From Beijerinckia mobilis (GTDB lineage Bacteria > Pseudomonadota > Alphaproteobacteria > Rhizobiales > Beijerinckiaceae), in contig NZ_JQJH01000002.1 in assembly GCF_000745425.1 (NCBI RefSeq), positions 186,001 to 250,000 on the forward strand: a stretch of DNA of 64,000 nt, written 5' to 3'. Of the stretch, positions 18,904-28,003 are shown piece after piece. The stretch's first letter is position 1; every line of letters starts with the position of its first letter. Under the pieces are notes generated by a model, which worked only from the letters and a program-made list of their open reading frames with translations, did no database searches and had not been told where the DNA came from. Position numbers and translations under genes: made by a program.

Positions 18904-19337
18904 CTGCCTCTCCCGCATGAACCGCCGCGACGGCGGCCGTGACCCTGAACCCCCTTGGTCAATGTTTGGCCGAGAGGCGTGAAAACCCGTTTGCGCAACG
19001 CAAAACGCGCCCGGGGGCGCAACGCGCTGCCGGGCGTGACCGGATCCAATCGCGGAGCCGGCTTTGTCATCGGATGCGGTGTTGACGCCGGAAAACCGGA
19101 GAAAATCCGCATGGAAGCTGAGGAAACTAATGATCGGGAGGTGGCGCGTCAAGTGTGGGAAAGGGCTTCTCGGAGCCAAACCCAGGAAGGGGCTTCACGA
19201 AGCCAGCCCTATGAGCGACAAAGAGCTGGTTCCCGGCTGTGTTGCCGATGTTTCGCCTGAACCGCGACGCGTGAATTACAGCCCTGAGAGGAATTTTGGG
19301 GCGCATCGGGCGAAAGGCTCACTAACAGAGGCTGTCC
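18904..19337. other. Divergent intergenic region ffh/marC
   Basis: This 434-bp gap between divergent genes should hold two promoters. I found no convincing small gene, repeat copy or terminator in it. Confidence 0.4.
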
Positions 19338-20000
19338 ATGGATCTCTTTTTTCTGGCGCTCCGCTATGTCGCCATCGTTGCGATCGGGCTCCTGCCGATC
19401 ATGAACCCCTTGAGCACGATTCCGCTGTTCCTGAGCCTGACGGGGAGAATGTCGGAAGCCCGCAAACATCAGCAGGCGGTACGGGCCTCGCTTTATGCCT
19501 TTGCGATCCTCGCGGCCTTCCTGCTCGTCGGCAATGGCATTATCGCCTTGTTCGGCATTTCGCTCGCGGGAATCAGAATCGCGGGCGGTCTGATCATTCT
19601 CGTCATCGCTTTCCGCATGCTGTTTGCGGGAAAGGACGAGGGGCCGGAAAAGGCTGACGCGATCAAACAGGCCGATATGGATTTCTCTTTTTCCCCGCTC
19701 GCGATGCCGAGCCTCGCCGGTCCCGGTTCCATTGCCGTCGTGATGGGATACGGGTCGTCGATTCCCGATAATCACCTCATTCTCGGCTATATCGTCGTCC
19801 TCTGCGGCATCGGCATCACGATCTTTTGCGCCTATCTCGCGCTTGCCGGGGCCTCGCGGATCGCCCGTTTTCTTGGCGAGGCCGGTATTCAGTCCGTGAC
19901 CAAGATCATGGGCTTTCTCCTGGCCTGCGTCGCGGTGCAGTTCATCGCCTCGGGTGTCCGCGATTTCGTCGTGTCTTTCACCGCCTCCGCTGCATCGTGA
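19338..20000 (+). CDS. MarC family integral membrane protein
   Basis: The 220 residues hold about six transmembrane helices with the MarC signature MNPLSTIPLFLSL near residue 26 and a second conserved LAMPSLAGPGSIA element near 118. The family (also called NAAT) has no agreed function: the E. coli name reflects an early and later withdrawn link to antibiotic resistance, and a transport role is assumed. A candidate terminator follows at 20075. Confidence 0.9.
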   Translation: MDLFFLALRYVAIVAIGLLPIMNPLSTIPLFLSLTGRMSEARKHQQAVRASLYAFAILAAFLLVGNGIIALFGISLAGIRIAGGLIILVIAFRMLFAGKDEGPEKADAIKQADMDFSFSPLAMPSLAGPGSIAVVMGYGSSIPDNHLILGYIVVLCGIGITIFCAYLALAGASRIARFLGEAGIQSVTKIMGFLLACVAVQFIASGVRDFVVSFTASAAS

Positions 20001-20074
20001 GGCTGCTCGTCATTTGATCCGGGTCCGCGGCCTGCCCCGCTCTTTCAAGCGCGTGGCGGCTTTCCTATCTTTCC

Positions 20075-20106
20075 GGGACGGATCTCTGGTCCGTCCCGCT
20101 CTTCTT
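20075..20106 (+). terminator. Candidate terminator downstream of marC
   Basis: Perfect 8-bp arms GGGACGGA and TCCGTCCC (20075-20097) enclose a 7-nt loop and are followed by a pyrimidine stretch (GCTCTTCTTT). The T-run is interrupted, so efficiency is uncertain. Confidence 0.6.
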
Positions 20107-20167
20107 TCCCGGCGGACCTTCGGGTGCGCTCCCTTCCCGTACCGTCGGAGGGGCCATTTGACCCCGC

Positions 20168-21190
20168 ATGGATGCAATTGGACCCGGCATGCCCCGCAAT
20201 CCCTATTATGACGGCCCCCGTTCGGATCATTTCGACGGCATGCGTTTTTTCGTGCCGGGGCAGCATGACCGCCAAGAGGATCAGGGCAGCCGGCTGGGCG
20301 CTTTCCTGAAATGGCGGCTTGGGAAAACGCGCGGCGCGCAATGGCCTTCGGCTTTTCCAAGCCCGGCGCGGGATCGTCCGCCCGCCCGTGTCGAAGGCGG
20401 AGAATTGCGGGTCTCCTATATTGGCCACGCCAGTTTTCTTGTGCAGACGCAGGGGCTCAATCTTCTGCTCGATCCGATCTTTTCCGAGCGCGCGAGCCCG
20501 TTCCGTTCGGTCGGCCCGAAACGCGTCAACGCGCCGGGGATTGCCATCGAGGATCTGCCGCCGATCGACGCGATCCTCGTCACCCACAATCATTACGATC
20601 ATCTCGATCTCGCGACCCTGTCGCTGTTTCCCGATGCCCGTATCATCACCCCGCTCGGCAACGACCACATCATCCGCCGCCACGATGCGAAACTCCGCGT
20701 CGAAGCCCATGACTGGGGCGCCCGCGTCGGCCTCGGCCGCGACGTCTTCGTCCATGTTGAGCCCTGTTATCATTGGTCGGCGCGCGGCCTTCGTGACCGC
20801 CGCATGGCGCTTTGGGCGGCTTTCGTCATCGAGACGCCCGCCGGAGGCATTTATCACATCGGCGATACCGCTTATGCCCATGGCGAAATCTTCCGCGCGA
20901 TGCGGGTCAAGCATGGGCCGTTCCGGCTGGCGCTACTGCCCATTGGCGCCTATGAGCCGCGCTGGTTCATGCGGGCACATCATGTCGATCCCGAAGAGGC
21001 TGTGCGCATCTTTCAGGATTGCGGTGCGAGCTATGCGCTCGCCCATCATTGGGGCACGTTCCATCTCACTGATGAGGCGATCGACGAACCGCCGAAACGC
21101 CTCGCCGTTTCGCTGGAGCGCGCGGGTATCGAGCCCGGCCATTTTCAGGTGAAGCGCCCCGGAGAGGTTTTTGACGTCCCGGAGGCGTAA
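20168..21190 (+). CDS. Metallo-beta-lactamase-fold hydrolase, NAPE-PLD/UlaG-like
   Basis: The 340-residue protein has the dinuclear metal motif THNHYDHLD (His140, His142, Asp144, His145), an upstream ISYIGHASFLVQT-like strand, a distal HIGDTAYAHG aspartate and HHWGTFHLTDE as the last histidine. This layout matches bacterial homologues of N-acyl-phosphatidylethanolamine phospholipase D, which act on membrane lipids; the substrate here is unknown. No signal peptide is visible. ATG 20168 is used; ATG 20189 would also fit. Confidence 0.85.
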   Translation: MDAIGPGMPRNPYYDGPRSDHFDGMRFFVPGQHDRQEDQGSRLGAFLKWRLGKTRGAQWPSAFPSPARDRPPARVEGGELRVSYIGHASFLVQTQGLNLLLDPIFSERASPFRSVGPKRVNAPGIAIEDLPPIDAILVTHNHYDHLDLATLSLFPDARIITPLGNDHIIRRHDAKLRVEAHDWGARVGLGRDVFVHVEPCYHWSARGLRDRRMALWAAFVIETPAGGIYHIGDTAYAHGEIFRAMRVKHGPFRLALLPIGAYEPRWFMRAHHVDPEEAVRIFQDCGASYALAHHWGTFHLTDEAIDEPPKRLAVSLERAGIEPGHFQVKRPGEVFDVPEA

Positions 21191-21193
21191 TAG

Positions 21194-21224
21194 CTCTCAA
21201 TGAGCAGGACTCATTGCGACCTGG
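21194..21224. repeat. Dispersed palindromic repeat, copy 2 (4 nt after the hydrolase stop)
   Basis: Arms CTCAATGAG and CTCATTGCG enclose a 5-nt spacer, followed by ACCTGG. It is a diverged copy of the element at 6763, with one mismatch in the stem. Confidence 0.65.
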
Positions 21225-21288
21225 CTCCCCGACAGGCCTTCTTGATTCCAATAGGTCGGAAATCAAGAGGATTTAATGTAAACCGGCG

Positions 21289-22284
21289 CTATTTCTCGGT
21301 GATCTTCAATTCGATCCGGCGGTTGCGTTTCAGGGCTTCCTCGCTGTCACCCGGATCAAGCGGCTGGAATTCACCAAAACCTGCCGCCGCGAGCCGGTCC
21401 GGCGGCACGCCCTTGTCGATGAGATAATGCACGACGGCAAGCGCCCGCGCGGTGGAAAGCTCCCAGTTTGAGGGGAATTGCGCCGAGCGGATCTGTTTCT
21501 TGTCGGTATGGCCGTCGACCCGCATCACCCAGGGAATATCCGCCGGAATGGTTTTGGCGAGATCATTGAGCGCGGCGGCCAGCGCGTCGAGCTCCTTATG
21601 GCCCTCGGGGCTCAGCCGCACCTGGCCGGAGCTGAAGAGTAGTTCCGATTGGAAGACGAAACGGTCGCCGACAGTCCTGAGATCGGGGCGATCGCCCAGC
21701 ACCTGACGCAGGCGTCCGAAGAAATCCGAACGGTAACGGGCGAGTTCCTGCACCTTCTGGGCAAGCGCGGCATTGAGTTCCCGGCCGAGATTTTCGATCT
21801 GCACCTGATCTTGCTGGTCGCGCTCCTTGGCGGCGGAAAGTGCGGTTTCCAGGCCCGTGAGCTGCTGCCGCAGCGCGCCGAGCTGCTGGTTGAGGGTTTC
21901 GACCTGGCTTCGTGCCTCGGCCGACTGCGCTTTTTCGCTATCAAGTGCCGCGCTGGAATCTTTCGCGCGCGCTTGCGCCTCGGCCTCGGATTTCTGCGCG
22001 GCTTCCTGCGTCTCCTTGAGAGTGGCCTTGAGCGTGCCGGTTTCCTGCTCGGCTCTTTCCTTGGCATCATGCTCCATGGCGAGCAGCGAGGAAAGATCGC
22101 CGAGCTGGCGATCGAGCCGCGTCAAGGCCCGGTCCTTGCCGCTCATCTCGCGCGAAAGAAAGAATTGGGCGAGCATGAACATCGACAGAAGGAAGATAAT
22201 GACGAGCAGCATGGTCGAAAGCGCATCGACGAAGCCCGGCCAATAATCGATCTGGCGTTCCTGCCTGCGGCCAAATCGGCGCAT
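21289..22284 (-). CDS. MotB/OmpA-type peptidoglycan-binding protein of a non-flagellar MotAB-like pair
   Basis: The 331 residues carry one N-terminal membrane helix with the MotB-type aspartate in YWPGFVDALSTMLLVIIF (Asp20), expected to conduct ions. A long coiled-coil region (about 45-170; Glu/Ala/Gln-rich) follows, then an OmpA C-terminal domain (about 200-330; WVMRVDGHTDKKQI, STARALAVVHYLI) for peptidoglycan anchoring. The long coiled coil is unlike flagellar MotB. Its start overlaps the stop of the MotA-like gene by one base (TAATG), so they form one complex. No flagellar genes are nearby. Confidence 0.85.
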   Translation of the reverse strand: MRRFGRRQERQIDYWPGFVDALSTMLLVIIFLLSMFMLAQFFLSREMSGKDRALTRLDRQLGDLSSLLAMEHDAKERAEQETGTLKATLKETQEAAQKSEAEAQARAKDSSAALDSEKAQSAEARSQVETLNQQLGALRQQLTGLETALSAAKERDQQDQVQIENLGRELNAALAQKVQELARYRSDFFGRLRQVLGDRPDLRTVGDRFVFQSELLFSSGQVRLSPEGHKELDALAAALNDLAKTIPADIPWVMRVDGHTDKKQIRSAQFPSNWELSTARALAVVHYLIDKGVPPDRLAAAGFGEFQPLDPGDSEEALKRNRRIELKITEK

Positions 22285-23399
22285 TAATAAGGCTCCCGTT
22301 TCAACATGTCGGCGCTTGATCGCTCGGCACCGCTTCTCTCGCTACCTGTTCTCTCGCCACCTGTTCCTTCTCCGCTCAGGCGCTCGGTAATCAGGCGTTG
22401 CAGCAAGGTCTGGGTCTTCTGGCTGTGCTCTGCCTGCGCTTCCACCCAATCGCGCAGCATCTGTTGCTCGGACCGCATATGCAGGACGAGCCCCTGAATC
22501 CCCTCAGCAAGATTGGCGATGGCGAGCGCCGTCGCCCGCGCCTGGCTCTGATCGGCCACGGCGGCGATCTTTTCGAGTGCGAGGCGCAATTCGAGCGGAA
22601 TGTCATCGTGTCCCGGCATGGACGGCTGCGCGGAGCGAGCCGCCGTCTCCTCCGGCGCGGCCTCGATACCGAGCGCCTCCGGCGTATTCGCCATCAACAG
22701 ATCCTCGAGTTCATTATAGAACCGGTTTTGCGCCTGGCCCGACTGCAGATCGAGAAAGCCCAGAATGAGCGAGCCGGCAAGGCCGAACAGAGACGATGTG
22801 AAGGATATGCTCATGCCGGCGAGCGGTGCGGCGAGTCCGTTCTTCAGATCATCGAACATCAGGGCCGCATCAGTGCCGGTCTGCATGGTGCGGATGACGG
22901 AGCCGAGCGATCCCACCGTCTCGACGAGTCCCCAGAAAGTGCCCAGCAGGCCAAGAAAGATCAAAAGCCCCGTCAGATAGCGGGCCATGTCGCGGGCCTC
23001 GTCGAGACGCGTACCGACGGAATCGAGAATCGTCCGCAAGGTCGGGGTCGAGATCGGCGCGCCGGGCGCACGGTCGCCAAGGAGGCTCGCCATCGGCGCG
23101 AGCAGGACCGGCCGGCGGACCGCGGCGCCCATGCCGCGCGCGGTGGCATTGACCCAGCGGATCTCACGAAACAGCCGGGTCACTTGCCTGAGGCCGAGCA
23201 GAATGCCAAGCGCCAGAACCCCGGTAATGAGCCCGTTGAGACCGGGATTGGCCATGAAGGCATGCAGGATCTGTTGCTGCAGAAAGAAAACCACGCTTCC
23301 CGCGGCGGCGAGAAACAGCAGCATGCGAATGAGAAAAAGAATGGGTGAGGAAAGAGCAAGCCTGGCGGGTTTTGACGATTGAGGAGCCATGACGATCAT
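22284..23399 (-). CDS. MotA/TolQ/ExbB-type proton-channel protein, partner of the adjacent MotB-like protein
   Basis: The 371 residues have two helices near the N-terminus (ILFLIRMLLFLAAAGSVVFFL and LITGVLALGILLGLRQV), a cytoplasmic section, and two later helices containing GLLIFLGLLGTFWGLVETVGS and the MotA/ExbB-type GMSISFTSSLFGLAGSLILGF. This pattern is that of ion-driven stator units. The C-terminus has a Ser/Gly/Arg-rich tail. I used ATG 23399; ATG 23390 is equally good. A much longer frame continues to 23921 but overlaps the divergent dehydrogenase gene and has no conserved features. Confidence 0.83.
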   Translation of the reverse strand: MIVMAPQSSKPARLALSSPILFLIRMLLFLAAAGSVVFFLQQQILHAFMANPGLNGLITGVLALGILLGLRQVTRLFREIRWVNATARGMGAAVRRPVLLAPMASLLGDRAPGAPISTPTLRTILDSVGTRLDEARDMARYLTGLLIFLGLLGTFWGLVETVGSLGSVIRTMQTGTDAALMFDDLKNGLAAPLAGMSISFTSSLFGLAGSLILGFLDLQSGQAQNRFYNELEDLLMANTPEALGIEAAPEETAARSAQPSMPGHDDIPLELRLALEKIAAVADQSQARATALAIANLAEGIQGLVLHMRSEQQMLRDWVEAQAEHSQKTQTLLQRLITERLSGEGTGGERTGSERSGAERSSADMLKREPY

Positions 23400-23691
23400 C
23401 CGCTGCGCGACAGGAGCCCGTTTGAGGGAAGCCTGATCGCCCTGCCGCGTCAAGCCAAGGTTCAAGCGACGATAGGGGTAATCCCGTCTTTTTGCATCCG
23501 ATCGGGACGAAAGATCGTTGTGAAGGGGATCGGGCATGGGTCCGCCGATCCCCAGAAAAGCGGGGTTTCGCCGCAATGCGAAAGCGGGAAAAGTGCGCGC
23601 CGGAACGGGACCGATGCCGCGCCCTCCGAGTAGCGGGATCGAATGAGGGCCCCACGGCGCTGAATGACAAGCAGATGGCAAGGAGCAGAAT

Positions 23692-25182
23692 ATGGCCGAC
23701 GATTCTTTTCTCGCCTCGCTCAAGGATGCTTCGCTGTTTCGCGAGGCCAATCTGATCGGTGGTGTCTGGACAGGAGCCTCCGGCGGCGCGCGCGTCGAGG
23801 TGAGAAATCCCGCGACCGGCGCGTTGCTTGGCACAGTGCCGGCCTTTGGCGCGGTGGAAACGGCGCAGGCAATCGCCGCCGCCAAAAAGGTGCAACCCGA
23901 ATGGCGGACGAAAACCGCCAAGGAGCGTGCCAGAATCCTGCGCCGGCTCTTCGATCTGATGATGGAAAATCAGGAGGATCTCGCCCGGATCATGACCGCC
24001 GAACAGGGCAAGCCGCTGAGTGAAAGCCGTGGCGAGATCGCCTATGCCGCGAACTTCATCGAATGGTTCGCCGAGGAGGGCAAGCGCGTCTATGGCGATG
24101 TGATTCCCGAACATCTGCCCGGCCGCCGGCTGATCGTGTGCAAACAGCCGATCGGCGTCTTCGCCGCCATAACGCCGTGGAATTTTCCTTCCGCCATGAT
24201 CACCCGTAAGGCGGGGCCCGGCTGGGCTGCGGGCTGCGCCGGAGTGTTGCGCCCGGCAAGCCAGACGCCCTTTTCGGCACTGGCGCTCGGTGTTCTCGCT
24301 GAACGCGCGGGGCTTCCGGCAGGCGTTTGCAATATCGTGACCGGTCCCGCGCGGGCAATCGGCGCGGAACTCACCGGCAATCCGGATGTGCGCAAATTTT
24401 CCTTTACCGGCAGTACGGAAGTCGGCGCCCAATTGCTTGCCCAATGCGCGCCGACGATCAAAAAGACCAGCATGGAACTGGGCGGCAATGCGCCCTTCAT
24501 CGTTTTTGACGATGCCGATCTCGATGCCGCCGTCGCCGGCGCGATCGCCTCGAAATATCGCAATGCCGGGCAGACCTGCGTCTGCGCCAATCGCATTCTG
24601 GTACAGGACGGCATTTACGATCGTTTCGCGCAAAAACTCGTGGAGGCGGTCGGTCAATTGAAGGTCGGCGATGGTTTCGAGGAAGGGGTTGCGATCGGCC
24701 CGCTGATCGACCGCGCCGCGCTTGAAAAGGTCGAGGCGCATGTAGGCGATGCGGTGGCGCGGGGCGCCAGAACGCTCATCGGCGGTGTGCCGGATGCGCC
24801 GGGGGACATTGCGGGTGGCACATTCTACAGGCCAACCGTTCTTGCCGACGTGCCGATCGAGGCGCGCATCTTTCACGAGGAAACCTTCGGGCCAGTCGCG
24901 CCCTTGTTCCGTTTCCAGTCCGAGGCGGAAGCCATCGCACTCGCCAATAATACGCCTTTCGGTCTCGCCTCCTATTTCTACGCGCGTGATATCGGCCGCA
25001 TCATGCGCGTGAGCGAGGCGCTTGATTATGGCATCGTCGGCATCAATGAAGGATTGATCTCGACGGAAGTCGCTCCCTTCGGCGGCATGAAGGCTTCCGG
25101 CCTCGGGCGGGAAGGATCGAAATATGGCATCGAGGATTATCTCGAAATCAAATATCTCTGCCTCGGCGGTCTCGACGGCTGA
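23692..25182 (+). CDS. gabD: NAD(P)-dependent succinate-semialdehyde dehydrogenase
   Basis: Oxidises succinate semialdehyde to succinate in the GABA shunt; cytoplasmic tetramer, 496 residues. The general base Glu262 (MELGGNAP) and nucleophile Cys296 (NAGQTCVCANR) are present, as are FTGSTEVG and the C-terminal EVAPFGGMKASGLGREGS. The cofactor-binding segment reads LRPAS (187-190 region) where most GabD have a lysine (KPA), a conservative change that may affect nucleotide preference. Other semialdehyde substrates cannot be excluded. Confidence 0.92.
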   Translation: MADDSFLASLKDASLFREANLIGGVWTGASGGARVEVRNPATGALLGTVPAFGAVETAQAIAAAKKVQPEWRTKTAKERARILRRLFDLMMENQEDLARIMTAEQGKPLSESRGEIAYAANFIEWFAEEGKRVYGDVIPEHLPGRRLIVCKQPIGVFAAITPWNFPSAMITRKAGPGWAAGCAGVLRPASQTPFSALALGVLAERAGLPAGVCNIVTGPARAIGAELTGNPDVRKFSFTGSTEVGAQLLAQCAPTIKKTSMELGGNAPFIVFDDADLDAAVAGAIASKYRNAGQTCVCANRILVQDGIYDRFAQKLVEAVGQLKVGDGFEEGVAIGPLIDRAALEKVEAHVGDAVARGARTLIGGVPDAPGDIAGGTFYRPTVLADVPIEARIFHEETFGPVAPLFRFQSEAEAIALANNTPFGLASYFYARDIGRIMRVSEALDYGIVGINEGLISTEVAPFGGMKASGLGREGSKYGIEDYLEIKYLCLGGLDG

Positions 25183-25264
25183 AAACCCGTTGCGGCGTCC
25201 GCAGAGTCAGTGTTTACAAGCAAGGCACATACAAAGGTACATACCAAGGCCTACACAAAAAGCG

Positions 25265-26047
25265 GTGCGGTCTGGCGCGGTTGCATTCTCTCTTCTGTTC
25301 TCGACTGTTATTGTGCGGGCCGAGCCGACGCTCGCCGAAATTGGTGCTGTGCTCGCACACAAAACCTTCATCGATCTCACGCAGACATTGAGCGAAACAT
25401 CGCCCGTCTGGGAGGGATTTCCGGAGCCGAAAATCGCGTCGGCGCGCAGGCCCGATGGCGCTCCCTATACAATCGCGCATGACGGTTTCCGCGCGAATGT
25501 CTTCGCGATGGTCGGCCAGAGCGGCACGCATATCGACCCGCCAGCGCATTTTTCGCCGGATGGGGCGACCCTCGACCGGCTGGCGCTGCATGATATGATC
25601 CTGCCTCTCGTCGTGTTCGATGCGACGCCCTTCCTCAAGGATGATCCTGCGCATGCCTTTTCGCGGCAGGATCTGGAAGCCTGGGAGCGTGCGCATGGGC
25701 GGGTGCCGGAAGGCGCCTTTGTGGCCTTGCGGACCGATATGAGCAAGGATTTCGCGACGGATCCCGCGCGTTTCAAGCGGTATCCTTTTCCCGGCTGGTC
25801 GCGTGAGACGGTGCAGTTTCTCGTCGAAGAGCGCGGCATCAAGGCGATTGGCCATGAATCGCTCGATTCCGATGTCACCGAATCGATGGAGACGGAAAGC
25901 TATATTCTGAAAAGTGGCCGCTATCAGATCGAGGTTATGGCCAATCTCGATCGCGTGCCTGCGACCGGGGCGCTGCTCGTCGTGAGTTTTGCAAAAATCA
26001 AGGATGGCCTCGGCTTTCCGGCTCGGGTCTTCGCCATTCTGCCGTGA
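25265..26047 (+). CDS. Secreted cyclase-family (kynurenine formamidase-like) metal hydrolase
   Basis: The zinc-binding motif SGTHIDPPAHF is intact, with FIDLTQTLSETSPVW ahead of it and the distal GHESLDSDVT region behind it, as in the putative cyclase/KynB family that hydrolyses formamides or lactones. I place the start at GTG 25265 because MRSGAVAFSLLFSTVIVRA makes a good signal peptide; the ribosome site there is weak. The open frame runs back to 25124 inside gabD. About 260 residues. A periplasmic location distinguishes it from cytoplasmic KynB. Confidence 0.72.
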   Translation: MRSGAVAFSLLFSTVIVRAEPTLAEIGAVLAHKTFIDLTQTLSETSPVWEGFPEPKIASARRPDGAPYTIAHDGFRANVFAMVGQSGTHIDPPAHFSPDGATLDRLALHDMILPLVVFDATPFLKDDPAHAFSRQDLEAWERAHGRVPEGAFVALRTDMSKDFATDPARFKRYPFPGWSRETVQFLVEERGIKAIGHESLDSDVTESMETESYILKSGRYQIEVMANLDRVPATGALLVVSFAKIKDGLGFPARVFAILP

Positions 26048-26142
26048 GGGGCCGCTTTTAATTCACGCGAGCGTGACGCGAAAAGCGGGTGTCATCATGC
26101 CATTATTCTGTCTGGGAAAGCACCAGATCAGGAGGAAAGCCC

Positions 26143-27174
26143 GTGGACTATCGGCAGCTTGGAAAATCGGGACTCAAAGTACCCGTATTGAGCATGGGCA
26201 CCGCGACTTTCGGCGGTTCCAATGATTTCTTCAAACGCTGGGGCGATACCGACGTGAAGGAAGCCTCACGTATGGTCGATCTCTGCCTCGATCATGGCGT
26301 CAATTTCTTCGATACCGCCGACGTGTATTCCGCAGGTGTTTCCGAAGAAGTGCTGGGACAGGCGATCAAGGGCCGGCGCGACAAGGTTCTGATTTCGACC
26401 AAGGCCACATTCGCCATGGGTGAGGGGCCAAACGAGGTCGGTTCTTCCCGTTTCCACCTGATCCGCGCCTGCGAGGCGAGCCTCAAAAGGCTCGGTACCG
26501 ATCATATCGATATCTATTTCATGCATGCTTTCGATGCCTTGACACCGGTCGAGGAAACCTTGCGTGCGCTCGATCATCTGATTGCGAGCGGCAAGATAGG
26601 CTATATCGGCGCCTCGAATTTTTCCGGCTGGCATCTGATGAAATCGCTTGCCGCCGCCGACCGCGAGGGGCTTGCGCGTTACATTGCCTATCAGGGCTAT
26701 TATTCACTGATCGGCCGTGATTACGAATGGGAATTAATGCCGCTCGGTCTCGATCAGGGTGTCGGGCTCATGGTCTGGAGTCCGCTCGGCTGGGGCCGCC
26801 TGACCGGAAAAATGCGCAGGGAAACGCCGAAGGGCGATGGCCGCATAGCCAGCGGCGGAGCGGAAGGCGGTCCGATCGTCGATGACGAATATCTGTTCAC
26901 CGTGGTCGATGCGCTCGACATCGTCGCCAAGGAGACCGGGAAAACTATTCCGCAGATTGCCCTCAACTGGCTTTTACAGCGCCCGAGTGTCGCCAATATC
27001 GTCATCGGCGCCCGCAACGAGGAGCAACTGAAGCAAAATCTCGGTGCTATCGGCTGGACGCTGTCGCCGGAGCATATCGCTTTGCTCGACAAGGCAAGCC
27101 ATCGCGTGCCGACCTATCCCTATTGGCATCAGATCCAGTTTGGCGAACGCAATCCCAAGCCGACGGATTGGTGA
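26143..27174 (+). CDS. Aldo/keto reductase
   Basis: NADPH-dependent oxidoreductase with a TIM-barrel fold, 343 residues. The tetrad is visible as Asp in FFDTADVY, Tyr in the same motif, Lys in VLISTKATF and His in IYFMHAFD. The C-terminal cofactor site shows NIVIGARNEEQLKQNL. A strong AGGAGG lies 6 nt before GTG 26143, which decides that start over the upstream ATG 26089. The substrate is unknown; AKR12/YajO-like proteins of this length take sugar or aromatic aldehydes. Confidence 0.92.
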   Translation: MDYRQLGKSGLKVPVLSMGTATFGGSNDFFKRWGDTDVKEASRMVDLCLDHGVNFFDTADVYSAGVSEEVLGQAIKGRRDKVLISTKATFAMGEGPNEVGSSRFHLIRACEASLKRLGTDHIDIYFMHAFDALTPVEETLRALDHLIASGKIGYIGASNFSGWHLMKSLAAADREGLARYIAYQGYYSLIGRDYEWELMPLGLDQGVGLMVWSPLGWGRLTGKMRRETPKGDGRIASGGAEGGPIVDDEYLFTVVDALDIVAKETGKTIPQIALNWLLQRPSVANIVIGARNEEQLKQNLGAIGWTLSPEHIALLDKASHRVPTYPYWHQIQFGERNPKPTDW

Positions 27175-27226
27175 GGCGAGATGCGGCAGAACGCGTGGGG
27201 AGCATGGGCCGAGACTTGCGCTGCGC

Positions 27227-28003
27227 TCATCGCTCCTGCTGTTCTGCGGCGCGGAATTTTTCCGCAAATTTTTGGAGATCGGCGGCGGCAATATCGGAGA
27301 TCGCGACATAAAGAAGATCCTTCTGCCGCCAGCGTTTGATGGTGAAACCTTCGTGCGTTTCGCTGCCCTCCTTCAGCCGCGTTTCCATGGGCAGGACGGT
27401 AACGCTGATGAGATGGCCGCCATGCCGGTAGACGAGAACCGGAACGGCCTTGCCGTCGATGACGTCGATCCGGCCGCCGGCAAGGGGAAAACCCTGCGCC
27501 GACAGATCGATGACATCGGGCGCAATCATGACCTTGCCGTTGAACCAGGGTTTGACTGTATGCCTTTCCGATGAGGCGATATCGAACGGCTGTGGGGCGA
27601 GCAGCGCGCGTGCATGGGCGGAATAGATATCCATTGCTATGGGCTCGCTGCTCTCCCGCATCGTCAGATAGACCGTTCCGCCACCGAGAACCATACCGCC
27701 GAGAAGACTCATCAGGGCGCTACCGAAGGCGAAAGAGCGTAACAGCGAGCGGCGCGGCGTCGGCGTCGGGGGGGCTGTTGTTTCCTGTAATCCAAGGTCG
27801 TGGAGGATGTCGGCACGCAAGCCGTCGGGGACCGGCACATCGGCCAAAGTGGAGTGCAGGGACCGGGACAGAGAGCGGATTCTTTCGGCCTCGGCGCGCA
27901 GACCCGGATCTTCCGCCAGCCGCAGTTCCATGGCGAGCGTCTCGGCGGGCGACAATTCCCCATCGCAATAGGCGTTCAGGAGGAGATCGAGATCACTATC
28001 CAT
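27227..28003 (-). CDS. Transmembrane anti-sigma factor
   Basis: The 258 residues comprise a cytoplasmic N-terminal domain (LDLLLNAYCDGELSPAETLAMELRLAEDPGL) like those that clasp ECF sigma factors, one membrane helix near 90-112 (SALMSLLGGMVLGGGTVYL), and a periplasmic domain of about 140 residues. The zinc-binding HxxxCxxC of ZAS anti-sigmas is absent. The periplasmic domain (MAPDVIDLSAQGFPLAGGRIDVIDGKAVPVLVYRHGGHLISVTVLP) resembles that of other alphaproteobacterial proteins annotated as transmembrane transcriptional regulators. ATG 28003 overlaps the sigma stop (TGATG). Confidence 0.85.
   Translation of the reverse strand: MDSDLDLLLNAYCDGELSPAETLAMELRLAEDPGLRAEAERIRSLSRSLHSTLADVPVPDGLRADILHDLGLQETTAPPTPTPRRSLLRSFAFGSALMSLLGGMVLGGGTVYLTMRESSEPIAMDIYSAHARALLAPQPFDIASSERHTVKPWFNGKVMIAPDVIDLSAQGFPLAGGRIDVIDGKAVPVLVYRHGGHLISVTVLPMETRLKEGSETHEGFTIKRWRQKDLLYVAISDIAAADLQKFAEKFRAAEQQER

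Noticed and set aside
17392-18942. Long plus-strand open frame (516 codons) opposite ffh
   Set aside because: It lies exactly antisense to a conserved gene and its translation is rich in low-complexity His/Asp/Arg sequence without domains. It results from GC-rich codon structure.
21289-23399. Zorya-type antiphage system
   Set aside because: ZorA/ZorB resemble MotA/MotB, but the neighbours are a dehydrogenase and a hydrolase; no zorC, zorD or zorE-like gene is adjacent.
23164-24876. 570-codon minus-strand frame opposite gabD and part of the MotA-like gene
   Set aside because: It overlaps two well-supported genes in other frames and has no conserved motif.
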